A DNA stretch of 64,000 bases, taken from Aquirufa ecclesiirivi (lineage in GTDB: Bacteria > Bacteroidota > Bacteroidia > Cytophagales > Spirosomataceae). The position numbers were made by a program, and so were the translations under genes. A model generated the notes under the pieces. It saw only the letters and a list, made by a program, of their open reading frames with translations, was not told where the DNA came from and did no database searches. The DNA is taken from the NCBI RefSeq assembly GCF_011250515.1, contig NZ_JAANOP010000002.1, forward strand, positions 186,001 through 250,000, read 5' to 3'. This document shows positions 27,449 through 35,393 of the stretch, in pieces. Each line of letters opens with the position of its first letter. Position 1 is the first letter of the stretch.

Positions 27449-28585
27449 ATGCTTCAAGCTAGACTTGCTATTAGTGTATTATTTCTTGTTTGCGGATTAA
27501 ATTTTGCTTCCTGGGCAACTAGAATTCCTGATTTTAAAGATTTTTTATCCTTATCAGATGCTGAATTAGGAAGTATACTGATGGGACTACCTATTGGTTC
27601 TATGGTCTCCCTCCCCTTAGCAGGATGGTTAATTGCCCGCTATAATTCGAAAATCATTTGTTTGCTGTCCGTCGTTTTATATATTATTATATTACCTGCA
27701 CTAACGTATATTTCTACTTCCTTATTTCTATTTATAGGTTTGTTTTCATTTGGAATGGCGGGAGATTTGTTAAATATTTCCATGAACACCCAAGTGGTTG
27801 CATTGGAAAAAATGACTAACAAGAAAATCATGTCCTCATTTCATGCCATATTTTCTATTGGTTTGATGTTAGGGTCATTGCTGGGTGGTTATTTAGTGAA
27901 AAAGAACATTTCATTAGAGCATCACTTTTATCTCATTGCTATATGTAATGTGGTTTCCATTATAGGAGTATATCAGGCATTATTAATTGATTCAAAAAAT
28001 TTAGAGCAAGAAAATGAGGTTGTCAAAGCCAAGTTTAAAATAAACAACTATTTACTGATTCTTTCTTTTATAGCTTTTTGCGGAATGCTTTGTGAAGGTG
28101 CCATGGCAGATTGGATAAGCCTCTATTTTAAATCTATCCCTAATTTAGAAGGATATCCATTCACTATAGGATTTTCTTCTTTTGCCTTTTCCATGGTTAT
28201 CGGGAGATTTTTGGGTGATTGGGCCGCTCAACATATTTCCATAAGAAATATCCTAATGTTCAATGGTATTTTAATTGCTCTAGGTATGAGCATTACCGTA
28301 CTTTTTATGAATGTCAATGTGTTAATATTGGGATGTTTTATAACTGGTTTGGGCATTTCAACTATCGTCCCAATGATCTATTCACAAGCTGGAAATACCC
28401 GTGATACATCACCTGCCATGGCTATTGCCGCAGTTTCTACCATCGCATATATTGGATTTATGTTAGGTCCTGTGGTGATTGGCTTTCTTTCTGAATACTT
28501 TGGACTCCAAAGAGCCTTAGTACTGCTTATCATGCTAGGAGTTTTAGCAAGTGGTATTAGCAAGTTTGCATTGAGCAAAGATTAA
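27449..28585 (+). CDS. MFS transporter, YbjJ-like
   Basis: A 378-residue twelve-helix transporter of the major facilitator superfamily. The N-terminus GLNFASWATRIPDFKDFLSLSDAELG closely follows the YbjJ-type layout, and the loop after helix 2 carries LIARYNSKI. Relatives are poorly characterised; sugar or drug export has been suggested for some. I use the ATG at 27449 rather than the TTG at 27440, since the signal-like first helix begins right after it. It follows the nucleotidase gene by 12 bp. Confidence 0.8.
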   Translation: MLQARLAISVLFLVCGLNFASWATRIPDFKDFLSLSDAELGSILMGLPIGSMVSLPLAGWLIARYNSKIICLLSVVLYIIILPALTYISTSLFLFIGLFSFGMAGDLLNISMNTQVVALEKMTNKKIMSSFHAIFSIGLMLGSLLGGYLVKKNISLEHHFYLIAICNVVSIIGVYQALLIDSKNLEQENEVVKAKFKINNYLLILSFIAFCGMLCEGAMADWISLYFKSIPNLEGYPFTIGFSSFAFSMVIGRFLGDWAAQHISIRNILMFNGILIALGMSITVLFMNVNVLILGCFITGLGISTIVPMIYSQAGNTRDTSPAMAIAAVSTIAYIGFMLGPVVIGFLSEYFGLQRALVLLIMLGVLASGISKFALSKD

Positions 28586-28654
28586 TCAAATTCAATTGAA
28601 TTTTTCGGATATTTAATTATCTTTATTTTATAAATAAATTTAATAATTATTGGT

Positions 28655-29962
28655 ATGAATAAACATGTTATATTTTGGTCTATAACAGTTGGCCTAGGAG
28701 GAATGTTGTTTGGTTTAGATGTTGCTGTTATTTCAGGTGCTGAATTAGCCATCCAAAAATTATGGCATTTAGATAGTTGGACGCATGGATTAGCTGTAGC
28801 TACGGCATTGTATGGTACTGTGGTTGGTGCAGCATTAGGTGGTATACCAGCTGATAAGTATGGAAGAAAACAAACACTTCTCTGGATAGGAATCAGTTTC
28901 TTCGTATCGTCTATCGGTGCAGCATTGGCAACAGATGTGAATCTGTTTATGTTATTTCGTTTTTTAGGGGGCTTAGGTATCGGAGCCTCTTCGGTGGTGG
29001 CACCTATTTATATTTCAGAAATAGCGCCCCCACAGCATCGAGGTAAACTGGTTATATCCTTTCAATTGAATGTTGTATTGGGTATTTTGTTAGCATATAT
29101 ATCCAATTATTTACTTCAAGGTGGTGATGACGATTGGCGCTATATGTTAGGAATGGTAGCTATTCCAAGTTTACTATTTTCTTTTTTAATACTCTTTACA
29201 CCAGAAACGCCTCAGTTTTTATTGTTGAAGAGAAATGATCAAGCTGGAGCCTTAAAAGTTTTGACATTGGCAGATCCTGACCCTGAAGGCACTTTAAAGC
29301 GAATCTTAGATAATGCTAAAACACATATCAAGAAAGAACACCTATTTTCTAAAAAGTTCTTTACGCCATTGCTCCTCTCCTTTCTATTTGCCTTTTTCAA
29401 CCAGATGTCTGGAATTAATGCTATCATCTATTATGCTCCTAGAATTTACGAATTAACAGGCTTAGGTAAAGAAAGTGCTTTACTTTCTACTGCCGGTATT
29501 GGAGTGGCCAACTTATTATTCACCTTATTGGGTTGGTATTTCATTGATAAAATTGGCAGAAGAATACTGATGTATATAGGTTCCGTGGGATATATTATTT
29601 CCTTAGGACTCATTGCATTCTCTTTTTATCAAGAATCTTATGCTTTTGTACCCATTTATATATTCTTATTTATAGCTTCTCATGCTATAGGCCAAGGATC
29701 GGTTATTTGGGTATTTATATCAGAAATTTTCCCGAATTCTGTTCGAGCATCTGGCATGGCCTGGGGATCATTAACTCACTGGTTATTAGCTGCTTTAGTT
29801 GCCAATTTTTTTCCCATATTGACAGAAAATTTTGGCGGAACATTTATTTTCAGCATATTCGGCATCATGATGGTGGGCCAATTTTTCTATGTCATGTTTT
29901 TAATGCCCGAAACGAAAGGAGCATCATTGGAAGATATCGAGAAACAGATCATCATTCATTAG
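28655..29962 (+). CDS. Sugar:proton symporter, MFS sugar porter family
   Basis: A 435-residue sugar porter of the XylE/AraE/GLUT type with twelve helices. Signatures are GLDVAVISGAE in helix 1, PADKYGRKQTLLWIG (loop 2-3), RFLGGLGIGASSVVAPIYISEIAPPQHRG (helix 4-5), the PETPQFLL motif near 177, QMSGINAIIYYAP in helix 7 and PETKG at the end. It would import a hexose or pentose with protons. The 69-bp leader has the palindrome AATTCAATTGAATT at 28590-28603, a possible operator. Confidence 0.9.
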   Translation: MNKHVIFWSITVGLGGMLFGLDVAVISGAELAIQKLWHLDSWTHGLAVATALYGTVVGAALGGIPADKYGRKQTLLWIGISFFVSSIGAALATDVNLFMLFRFLGGLGIGASSVVAPIYISEIAPPQHRGKLVISFQLNVVLGILLAYISNYLLQGGDDDWRYMLGMVAIPSLLFSFLILFTPETPQFLLLKRNDQAGALKVLTLADPDPEGTLKRILDNAKTHIKKEHLFSKKFFTPLLLSFLFAFFNQMSGINAIIYYAPRIYELTGLGKESALLSTAGIGVANLLFTLLGWYFIDKIGRRILMYIGSVGYIISLGLIAFSFYQESYAFVPIYIFLFIASHAIGQGSVIWVFISEIFPNSVRASGMAWGSLTHWLLAALVANFFPILTENFGGTFIFSIFGIMMVGQFFYVMFLMPETKGASLEDIEKQIIIH

Positions 29963-29968
29963 ATTACG

Positions 29969-30000
29969 TGTGCATCTGAACTTATATGTCCAGATGCACA
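29969..30000. terminator. Hairpin between the convergent sugar porter and GNAT genes
   Basis: TGTGCATCTG (29969-29978) and CAGATGCACA (29991-30000) form a perfect 10-bp stem with a 12-nt loop. The right arm is part of the last codons of the acetyltransferase gene and its stop codon sits in the loop. The T-tract is weak on both sides. Confidence 0.55.
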
Positions 30001-30434
30001 TTTAACCAGCCTTGGTCAAATTTGACACCGTATTTGCTGTAAAATTGAATAGCTGCTTCATTCCAATCAAGTACTTGCCACATCATTCCAGTGCAATTTG
30101 TTCGCTTAGCTTCCAAAACTGCTTCATCTAACAGCATTTTACCTAAACCTAGGGAACGGTATTCTTCTTTGATGAATAGATCTTCCAAATAAAAACGTTT
30201 TCCTTTCCAAGTTGAAAAACGAAAATACCACAAGGAAAATCCCGCCAATTTCCCTTCATAATAAATCAGGTTCGCTGAAAATATAGGATTCTCTTGAAAG
30301 CCGTTTTGAACAAAATCATCAAAACGTGAACTAACTTCTTCGGGTGCCTTTTCAAATAAAGCTAATTCCTTCACTAAGCTATAAATGGCTGGGACATCTT
30401 CTATTCCAGCTTTTCTAATTTCTATTTGCTCCAT
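29982..30434 (-). CDS. GNAT acetyltransferase resembling spermidine/spermine N1-acetyltransferase
   Basis: A 150-residue acetyltransferase using acetyl-CoA. The pattern follows the SSAT/diamine acetyltransferase group: LVKELALFEKAPEEV near residue 20, YFRFSTWKGKRFYLEDLFI near 70, the CoA-binding RSLGLGKMLL near 97 and DWNEAAIQFYSKYGV near 122. Such enzymes acetylate polyamines, thialysine or amino groups of small molecules. The organism also carries carboxynorspermidine-pathway genes at 50208-52560, so a polyamine substrate is plausible. It overlaps rluD by 20 bp and is co-transcribed with it. Confidence 0.82.
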   Translation of the reverse strand: MEQIEIRKAGIEDVPAIYSLVKELALFEKAPEEVSSRFDDFVQNGFQENPIFSANLIYYEGKLAGFSLWYFRFSTWKGKRFYLEDLFIKEEYRSLGLGKMLLDEAVLEAKRTNCTGMMWQVLDWNEAAIQFYSKYGVKFDQGWLNVHLDI

Positions 30435-31458
30435 GATTTGTAACTTCTCTTAATCGATATAATACTTCCCGCATATCTTCTGGGAAATCTTGCTCAAAAT
30501 ATATTCTTTCATTGGCTTTAGGATGATCAAAACCCAAGGAAAATGCATGTAAGGCTTGTCGCGGACATAATTTCATTAAGTTGGCCGCAAAGGTTTTAAA
30601 ATTGGCAATGGAGCTCATATACCTAATTTTATCACCTCCATAAGCAGCATCAGAAAGTAACGGATGTCCAATGGAGGCAGCATGTGCTCTAATTTGATGT
30701 GTTCTACCCGTTTCTAAATTGAATCTGACTAAAGAACAAAAAACAAACGATTCCATGACTTCATAATGAGTAATGGCCAATTTTCCATGTTCCGCTTCTT
30801 CAGGAAACATCATCATGACTTTCCTGTCGCGAGGACTACGATCTATTTTTCCACGAAGTGTGGCCTTGCTTTCTTTGGGTACACCCCAACAAATCGCATA
30901 ATAGGTTCGGTCAATGGTATGATCAAAAAACTGCCTAGCTAAATGATTTAATGAAAACTCGGATTTAGCGACGACCAATATACCTGAAGTATCTTTATCT
31001 ATTCGATGAACTAAACCAGGACGAATATCTCCTTTGCCAGGCAAATGTTGACAATGGTAAAGTAAAGCATTCACCAAAGTCCCTTCCCAATTTCCGTGAG
31101 CAGGATGCACCACCATTCCTGATGGTTTATTGACTAAAATCAGTTCTTCATCTTCATAAATGATATCGATGGGGATATTTTCAGCTACGATATCTTTATC
31201 GCGAGGTGGATGAGAGAATGATACCACAATCTCATCAAAGGGTTTAACCTTATAATTCGACTTAATATCGAGGCCGTTTACTTTTACTGAACCTGACTCA
31301 ATTCCTGATTGAATTTTGGAACGAGTGGCATTGGAAATTTTTAGAAGTAGGTATTTATCTATTCTAAGTAATTGTTGACCTTTGTCCACCGTAAAATTGA
31401 AATGTTCGAACAAATCATCTTCACTCTCAATGGGATCTATTTCATTATCTATGGACAT
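30415..31458 (-). CDS. rluD: 23S rRNA pseudouridine synthase, RluD family
   Basis: A 347-residue pseudouridine synthase. An S4 RNA-binding domain (about 28-90, LLRIDKYLLLKISNATRSKIQSGIESG) precedes the catalytic domain, whose HRIDKDTSGILVVAKS motif (about 152) holds the catalytic aspartate. RluD makes pseudouridines in helix 69 of 23S rRNA. The first 20 residues are acidic and unusual. The start codon at 31458 overlaps the start of the divergent gene by 8 bp. Confidence 0.92.
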   Translation of the reverse strand: MSIDNEIDPIESEDDLFEHFNFTVDKGQQLLRIDKYLLLKISNATRSKIQSGIESGSVKVNGLDIKSNYKVKPFDEIVVSFSHPPRDKDIVAENIPIDIIYEDEELILVNKPSGMVVHPAHGNWEGTLVNALLYHCQHLPGKGDIRPGLVHRIDKDTSGILVVAKSEFSLNHLARQFFDHTIDRTYYAICWGVPKESKATLRGKIDRSPRDRKVMMMFPEEAEHGKLAITHYEVMESFVFCSLVRFNLETGRTHQIRAHAASIGHPLLSDAAYGGDKIRYMSSIANFKTFAANLMKLCPRQALHAFSLGFDHPKANERIYFEQDFPEDMREVLYRLREVTNHGANRN

Positions 31459-32320
31459 ATCTGCTTTTGAAAAAAACTATTTACAAATACCCTCACCAGT
31501 TGTTGAATTGTTTGATCCACTTTGGAATGAACAAGACATACGATTATTTTTCAAGCGAGATGATCTGATACATCCCACCGTTTCTGGCAATAAGTGGCGC
31601 AAATTAAAGGAATATATCCGTATCGCCCAAGATAATCCAAAAAAGGGAATTATAAGTTTTGGTGGAGCTTATTCCAATCATTTATATGCCTTGGCTTTTG
31701 TGTGTCAAATGTTGAAAATTCCTAGTATCGGAATCGTAAGAGGAGAAGAATTATCATCTAAGAGTAACCCATATTTGAGTCAAATGGAAGCCATGGGTAT
31801 GGAATTATACTTTGTTGACCGAGAATATTACCGTAAAAAAGAAGTTCCCAATCAATTTAAGTCAGATGATTATTGGATAATCCCAGAAGGAGGTTATTCC
31901 ATACATGGAATTGATGGCATGAAAACTTTGGTAGACGAAATTCAACAGGACATTAAACCTGATTATCTAATTAGTGCCGTTGGAACAGGAACTACTATAC
32001 TAGGCTTAGCGAAATATTCAAAGGTTAAAACCATAGGGATACTATGCTTGAACAATGCAACAGAAATTGAAGAACATGCAGAAGATCTTCAATTAAGTCT
32101 TCCTAAGCTTCAACTTTCAAAGGATTATTTATTTGGCAAATATGCATCCAGACCACCAGAACTTGTGGCCTTTTGTGACTTATTTGAAATACAACATCAA
32201 ATAACGATTGAACCTATCTATACAGGTAAAATGATGTACGCAGTTGATGATTTACTCAAAAAAAAGTACTTCCCAACAGGAAGTACTTTGGTATGTATAC
32301 ACACAGGAGGAATTAAGTAG
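31451..32320 (+). CDS. PLP-dependent ACC deaminase / D-cysteine desulfhydrase family protein
   Basis: A 289-residue fold-type II PLP enzyme. The cofactor lysine is Lys48 in SGNKWRKL, followed by SFGGAYSNHLYALA near 77 and the phosphate-binding AVGTGTTILG near 180. Family members open the ring of aminocyclopropane carboxylate or release sulfide from D-cysteine; the reaction here is not determined by sequence. I choose the ATG at 31451 over longer forms that run deeper into rluD. The last 60 bp carry a leftward terminator for sufB inside the coding region. Confidence 0.85.
   Translation: MDISAFEKNYLQIPSPVVELFDPLWNEQDIRLFFKRDDLIHPTVSGNKWRKLKEYIRIAQDNPKKGIISFGGAYSNHLYALAFVCQMLKIPSIGIVRGEELSSKSNPYLSQMEAMGMELYFVDREYYRKKEVPNQFKSDDYWIIPEGGYSIHGIDGMKTLVDEIQQDIKPDYLISAVGTGTTILGLAKYSKVKTIGILCLNNATEIEEHAEDLQLSLPKLQLSKDYLFGKYASRPPELVAFCDLFEIQHQITIEPIYTGKMMYAVDDLLKKKYFPTGSTLVCIHTGGIK
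32258..32289 (-). terminator. Intrinsic terminator for sufB embedded in the convergent gene
   Basis: Read leftward, an 11-bp perfect stem (32279-32289 with 32263-32273), a 5-nt loop and eight T residues (complement of 32258-32265) make an ideal terminator 33 bp after the sufB stop. It lies wholly within the coding sequence of the convergent PLP enzyme, about 30 bp before that gene's own stop. Confidence 0.85.
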
Positions 32321-32321
32321 T

Positions 32322-33770
32322 TTAACCTACGGATCCTTCTAGTGAAATAGCCAATAATTTTTGGGCTTCAACAGCAAACTCCATCGGCAATTGATTTAAA
32401 ACCTCTTTGGCATAACCATTAACAATTAACGCAATCGCAGTTTCAGTAGATAAACCTCTTTGGTTACAATAGAAAATTTGGTCTTCACCAATTTTAGAGG
32501 TTGTAGCTTCATGTTCTACTGATGCCGTATTGTTTTTTACTTCTAAATAGGGAAATGTATGTGCCCCACAGCGATCACCTAATAATAATGAATCGCATTG
32601 GGAATAATTCTTTGCAGAATCAGCTCTTTTGGCAACTTGTACTAATCCACGATATGAATTCTGTGAAACACCCGCTGAAATACCTTTGGATACAATTCTA
32701 GATTTAGAATGTTTTCCTAAGTGAATCATTTTAGTACCTGTATCCGCTTGTTGATGATTATTGGTCACTGCTACAGAGTAAAACTCACCAATGGAATAGT
32801 CCCCTTTCAATATCACAGAAGGATATTTCCAAGTAACAGCAGAACCCGTTTCCACTTGTGTCCAAGATAATTTAGAATGTGCTCCATCGCAAATACCACG
32901 TTTGGTTACAAAATTATAAATACCACCTTTGCCCTCTTTATCACCTGGATACCAGTTTTGAACCGTGGAGTATTTTACTTCTGCACCAGCATGGACAAAA
33001 ATTTCCACTACTGCTGCGTGTAATTGATTTTCATCCCGCATCGGGGCGGTACATCCTTCTAGATAACTAACATAAGAATCTTCATCAGCTACTATTAACG
33101 TACGCTCAAACTGACCTGTTCCTGAGGCATTAATACGGAAATAAGTAGAAAGCTCCATGGGGCAACGGACGCCTTTAGGAATATAACAAAATGAGCCATC
33201 AGAAAATACTGCAGCATTTAGCGCAGCAAAGTAATTGTCCTTCACGGGTACAACACTACCCAAGTATTTTTTAATTAATTCAGGATGCTCTCTTACCGCT
33301 TCTGAAATAGAACAAAAAATAATTCCTTTTTCAGCTAAAGTTTCCTTAAATGTTGTTGCAACTGAAACGGAATCTATGACAGCATCAACGGCAACGTTTG
33401 ATAAACGTTTTTGTTCATCTAAAGAAATACCTAATTTTTCGAAAGTCCTACGCAATTCAGGATCGATTTCATCCAAAGAATTCAATTGCTTTTTAGGCTT
33501 GGGAGCTGAATAATATTTTAGTGATTGATAATCTGTTGGTTTATAGGATACATTAGCCCAAGTAGGCTCTTGCAATGTTTTCCAATAACGAAATGCCGCT
33601 AAGCGCCATTCATACATCCATTCTGGCTCATTCTTTTTATCAGATATAAAGCGAATGGTGGATTCATCCAAACCTATAGGCGCTTCATCCGTATCAAAAT
33701 GGGATTCGAAACCGTATTTATAATCGGAAGTGGTTACCTCCTGTAAAATATCATCTACCTTTTCTGCCAT
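32322..33770 (-). CDS. sufB: Fe-S cluster assembly scaffold SufB
   Basis: A 482-residue scaffold on which iron-sulfur clusters are built with SufC and SufD. Recognisable are [15 protein letters not shown] near the start, the central [13 protein letters not shown] and [10 protein letters not shown], and the C-terminal [21 protein letters not shown] that carries the acceptor cysteine. Its leader ends at 33770 and the rest of the suf operon is not downstream: the gene is followed at once by a terminator, so it is expressed alone here. That is unusual, since sufBCD genes are normally contiguous. Confidence 0.96.
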   Translation of the reverse strand: MAEKVDDILQEVTTSDYKYGFESHFDTDEAPIGLDESTIRFISDKKNEPEWMYEWRLAAFRYWKTLQEPTWANVSYKPTDYQSLKYYSAPKPKKQLNSLDEIDPELRRTFEKLGISLDEQKRLSNVAVDAVIDSVSVATTFKETLAEKGIIFCSISEAVREHPELIKKYLGSVVPVKDNYFAALNAAVFSDGSFCYIPKGVRCPMELSTYFRINASGTGQFERTLIVADEDSYVSYLEGCTAPMRDENQLHAAVVEIFVHAGAEVKYSTVQNWYPGDKEGKGGIYNFVTKRGICDGAHSKLSWTQVETGSAVTWKYPSVILKGDYSIGEFYSVAVTNNHQQADTGTKMIHLGKHSKSRIVSKGISAGVSQNSYRGLVQVAKRADSAKNYSQCDSLLLGDRCGAHTFPYLEVKNNTASVEHEATTSKIGEDQIFYCNQRGLSTETAIALIVNGYAKEVLNQLPMEFAVEAQKLLAISLEGSVG

Positions 33771-33791
33771 AACTTATGTTTCTTAAGAGAT

Positions 33792-33800
33792 ACAAAATTA
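33792..33800 (-). promoter_or_regulatory. -7 box candidate for sufB
   Basis: The complement of 33792-33800 reads TAATTTTGT, a full match to TANNTTTG, 22 bp before the sufB ATG. No good -33 box is found at the usual distance. Confidence 0.35.
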
Positions 33801-33851
33801 CAAAGCAAAATTTAGTTTTGTAAGCATTTAATTAGAATTATTCTAAATAAA

Positions 33852-34316
33852 CTAAAATAAAGGTGTATTTCTAATTAAACTTTCTTCCAAGGAAATAAAA
33901 GTCTCAGTTCTTTGAATACCTGTCACCCGTTGAATTTTATCGTGAAGTACTTCTCGTAAGTGTTGGGTATCTCGACATATAATCTTGGCAAAAATGGAAT
34001 AAATACCTGTCGTATAATGAATGTTGACCACTTCGGGTATCTTTTCTAATTGCTTGGCGACATCTTCGTAAAGCGAACTTTTATCTAAGTAGATTCCTAA
34101 AAATGCGGTGATGTCCCACCCTATTTTAGAATAATCAATTAAAAGCTGAGCTCCTTTCACAATGCCCAAGGCTTCCATTTTTTTCATCCTTACATGTACC
34201 GTTCCACCGGAAACATCTAAACGTTGACCGATTTCCGTGTAAGGAAGATTGGAATCACTCACTAAAATTTCTAAAATTTTATAGTCTAGTGGGTCTAGAT
34301 CAAATTTCTTATCCAT
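33852..34316 (-). CDS. Lrp/AsnC-family transcriptional regulator
   Basis: A 154-residue DNA-binding protein. The N-terminal helix-turn-helix (DYKILEILVSDSNLPYTEIGQRLDVSGGTVHVRMKKM) is followed by the RAM ligand-binding domain with the GIYSIFAKIICRD segment. Such regulators form octamers or dimers that sense amino acids. The neighbours sufB and a tRNA-like RNA give no clear target. It is likely autoregulated, as is common in the family. Confidence 0.93.
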   Translation of the reverse strand: MDKKFDLDPLDYKILEILVSDSNLPYTEIGQRLDVSGGTVHVRMKKMEALGIVKGAQLLIDYSKIGWDITAFLGIYLDKSSLYEDVAKQLEKIPEVVNIHYTTGIYSIFAKIICRDTQHLREVLHDKIQRVTGIQRTETFISLEESLIRNTPLF

Positions 34317-34383
34317 AATATTTTCAACAAATTGATAATATTTTTAAAAATTACTCAAAAAAATCAGATTTTCTTTAAATTAT

Positions 34384-34414
34384 TTTGAAATTTTAAAAAT
34401 GATTTATAATTTTG
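34384..34414 (+). promoter_or_regulatory. Consensus promoter of the tRNA-like RNA
   Basis: TTTG (34384-34387), a spacer of exactly 19 bp and TAATTTTG (34407-34414) match the Bacteroidota housekeeping consensus without a mismatch. Transcription should begin near 34421, about 30 bases before the RNA's acceptor stem. Confidence 0.75.
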
Positions 34415-34427
34415 AGACATAATAGTT

Positions 34428-34436
34428 ACAAAGGTA
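34428..34436 (-). promoter_or_regulatory. -7 box candidate for the Lrp gene
   Basis: The complement reads TACCTTTGT, matching TANNTTTGY. The matching -33 position would fall inside the tRNA-like gene and is not conserved, so confidence is low. Confidence 0.3.
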
Positions 34437-34449
34437 AATATTATTTCAC

Positions 34450-34592
34450 TGTAGGGTGATGAAATTGGCAGACGTGCCCTCCTGTCTCGGGGGTGGTGAG
34501 TTCGGGATAAACGTAGCGTAATGGGTTGACCACTAAATCAGTTCTGCGATATGGCTAACCGCACCTTGGAGGTTCGAATCCTTCTCCTACAG
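34450..34592 (+). ncRNA. Class II tRNA-like RNA with a 74-nt variable region
   Basis: Acceptor TGTAGGG (34450-34456) pairs with 34585-34591. The D arm is of tRNA-Leu type, with ATTGGCAGAC and invariant GG. The anticodon stem CCCTC/GGGGG (34477-34481, 34489-34493) closes the loop CTGTCTC, nominal anticodon GTC, with U rather than a purine at position 37. The T arm is GGAGG-TTCGAAT-CCTTC (34568-34584), discriminator G. Between anticodon and T arm lie 74 nt (34494-34567) where tRNA-Leu has about 15; they can form GGTG/CACC at the base and a long helix 34524-34532 with 34552-34560. Its own promoter (34384) and terminator (34638) argue against a dead gene. It is not tmRNA, which lacks an anticodon arm, nor tRNA-Sec. 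Role unknown; an unusual Leu/Ser tRNA or a tRNA-derived regulator are options. Confidence 0.65.
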
Positions 34593-34637
34593 CATTTTTA
34601 TTATTTGGTTTTTAGTTTGTTGATGAAGTGTAATGTT

Positions 34638-34668
34638 AAAAGCAATTCTATTTTAGGATTGCTTTTTT
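34638..34668 (+). terminator. Intrinsic terminator of the tRNA-like RNA
   Basis: A 13-bp stem (34638-34650 with 34654-34666, one wobble) and a 3-nt loop end in a run of six T residues. It lies 45 bp after the tRNA-like fold and before the peroxiredoxin gene. Confidence 0.88.
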
Positions 34669-34723
34669 ATTTGATAATTAGTCTATAAATTCGGTAGATA
34701 ATTCACTTTAAACACCTATCATT

Positions 34724-35359
34724 ATGTCATTAAGATTAGGAGATATTGCGCCCGATTTCAGCGCTGAAACAACCCAAGGACCTATTAATTTTCACGAATG
34801 GATTGGAAATTCATGGGTATTATTTTTTAGTCACCCCGCTGACTTTACTCCCGTATGTACAACTGAACTAGGAAAAACAGCTTTATTAAATGGAGAATTT
34901 AGCAAAAGAGGAGTTAAAGCCATTGCTATTTCCGTAGATAGTCTGGAATCTCACAACAAATGGGTACCCGATATAGAAGAGGTAAACAACGTAGAAGTAA
35001 ATTTCCCCATTATCGCTGATCCAGAGAAAAAAGTGGCCTTATTGTATGATATGATTCATCCCAATGCCTCAGAAAAAGCGACAGTACGTTCCGTATTTAT
35101 TATTGGACCTGATAAAAAAATCAAGCTTACACTAACTTATCCAGCATCAACCGGACGTAATTTCACTGAAATATTACGTGTCATCGATTCTTTGCAATTA
35201 ACTGCAAATTATCAAGTAGCTACCCCGGCTGATTGGGTAAATGGAGAAGATGTCATCATCACACCTGCTGTATCAAATGAGGAAGCGCTTACTAAATTCC
35301 CTAAAGGATTTACAGCAGTTAAGCCTTATTTGAGAAAAACACCACAGCCAAATCTATAA
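34724..35359 (+). CDS. 1-Cys peroxiredoxin (Prx6 family)
   Basis: A 211-residue peroxiredoxin that reduces hydrogen peroxide and lipid hydroperoxides. The peroxidatic Cys45 lies in PADFTPVCTTE; the long C-terminal arm (about 150-211, TPADWVNGEDVIITPAV) is the mark of the Prx6 type, which lacks a resolving cysteine. There is no signal peptide. It stands between the tRNA-like RNA terminator and the muramidase gene; a promoter of its own is expected at 34669-34723 but I see no well-spaced match. Confidence 0.93.
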   Translation: MSLRLGDIAPDFSAETTQGPINFHEWIGNSWVLFFSHPADFTPVCTTELGKTALLNGEFSKRGVKAIAISVDSLESHNKWVPDIEEVNNVEVNFPIIADPEKKVALLYDMIHPNASEKATVRSVFIIGPDKKIKLTLTYPASTGRNFTEILRVIDSLQLTANYQVATPADWVNGEDVIITPAVSNEEALTKFPKGFTAVKPYLRKTPQPNL

Positions 35360-35366
35360 GATTTTG

Positions 35367-35374
35367 TAAATTTG
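35367..35374 (+). promoter_or_regulatory. -7 box candidate for the muramidase gene
   Basis: TAAATTTG matches TANNTTTG, 20 bp before the TTG start of the GH25 gene. No -33 box is seen upstream, which here is the end of the peroxiredoxin gene. Confidence 0.25.
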
Positions 35375-35393
35375 GTTATTCCCGCCAAAAAAA

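Noticed and set aside
34450-34592. tmRNA as an explanation of the tRNA-like RNA
   Set aside because: tmRNA has no anticodon arm and is about 350-400 nt with a tag reading frame; this RNA has a complete anticodon arm and no usable tag frame.
34450-34592. tRNA-Sec as an explanation of the tRNA-like RNA
   Set aside because: An extra C-G pair at 34449/34592 could give an 8-bp acceptor, but the anticodon is not TCA and the D stem is short.
34450-34592. A group I intron in tRNA-Leu
   Set aside because: The anticodon stem is contiguous, the insert lies in the variable region and it is far too small for a group I intron.
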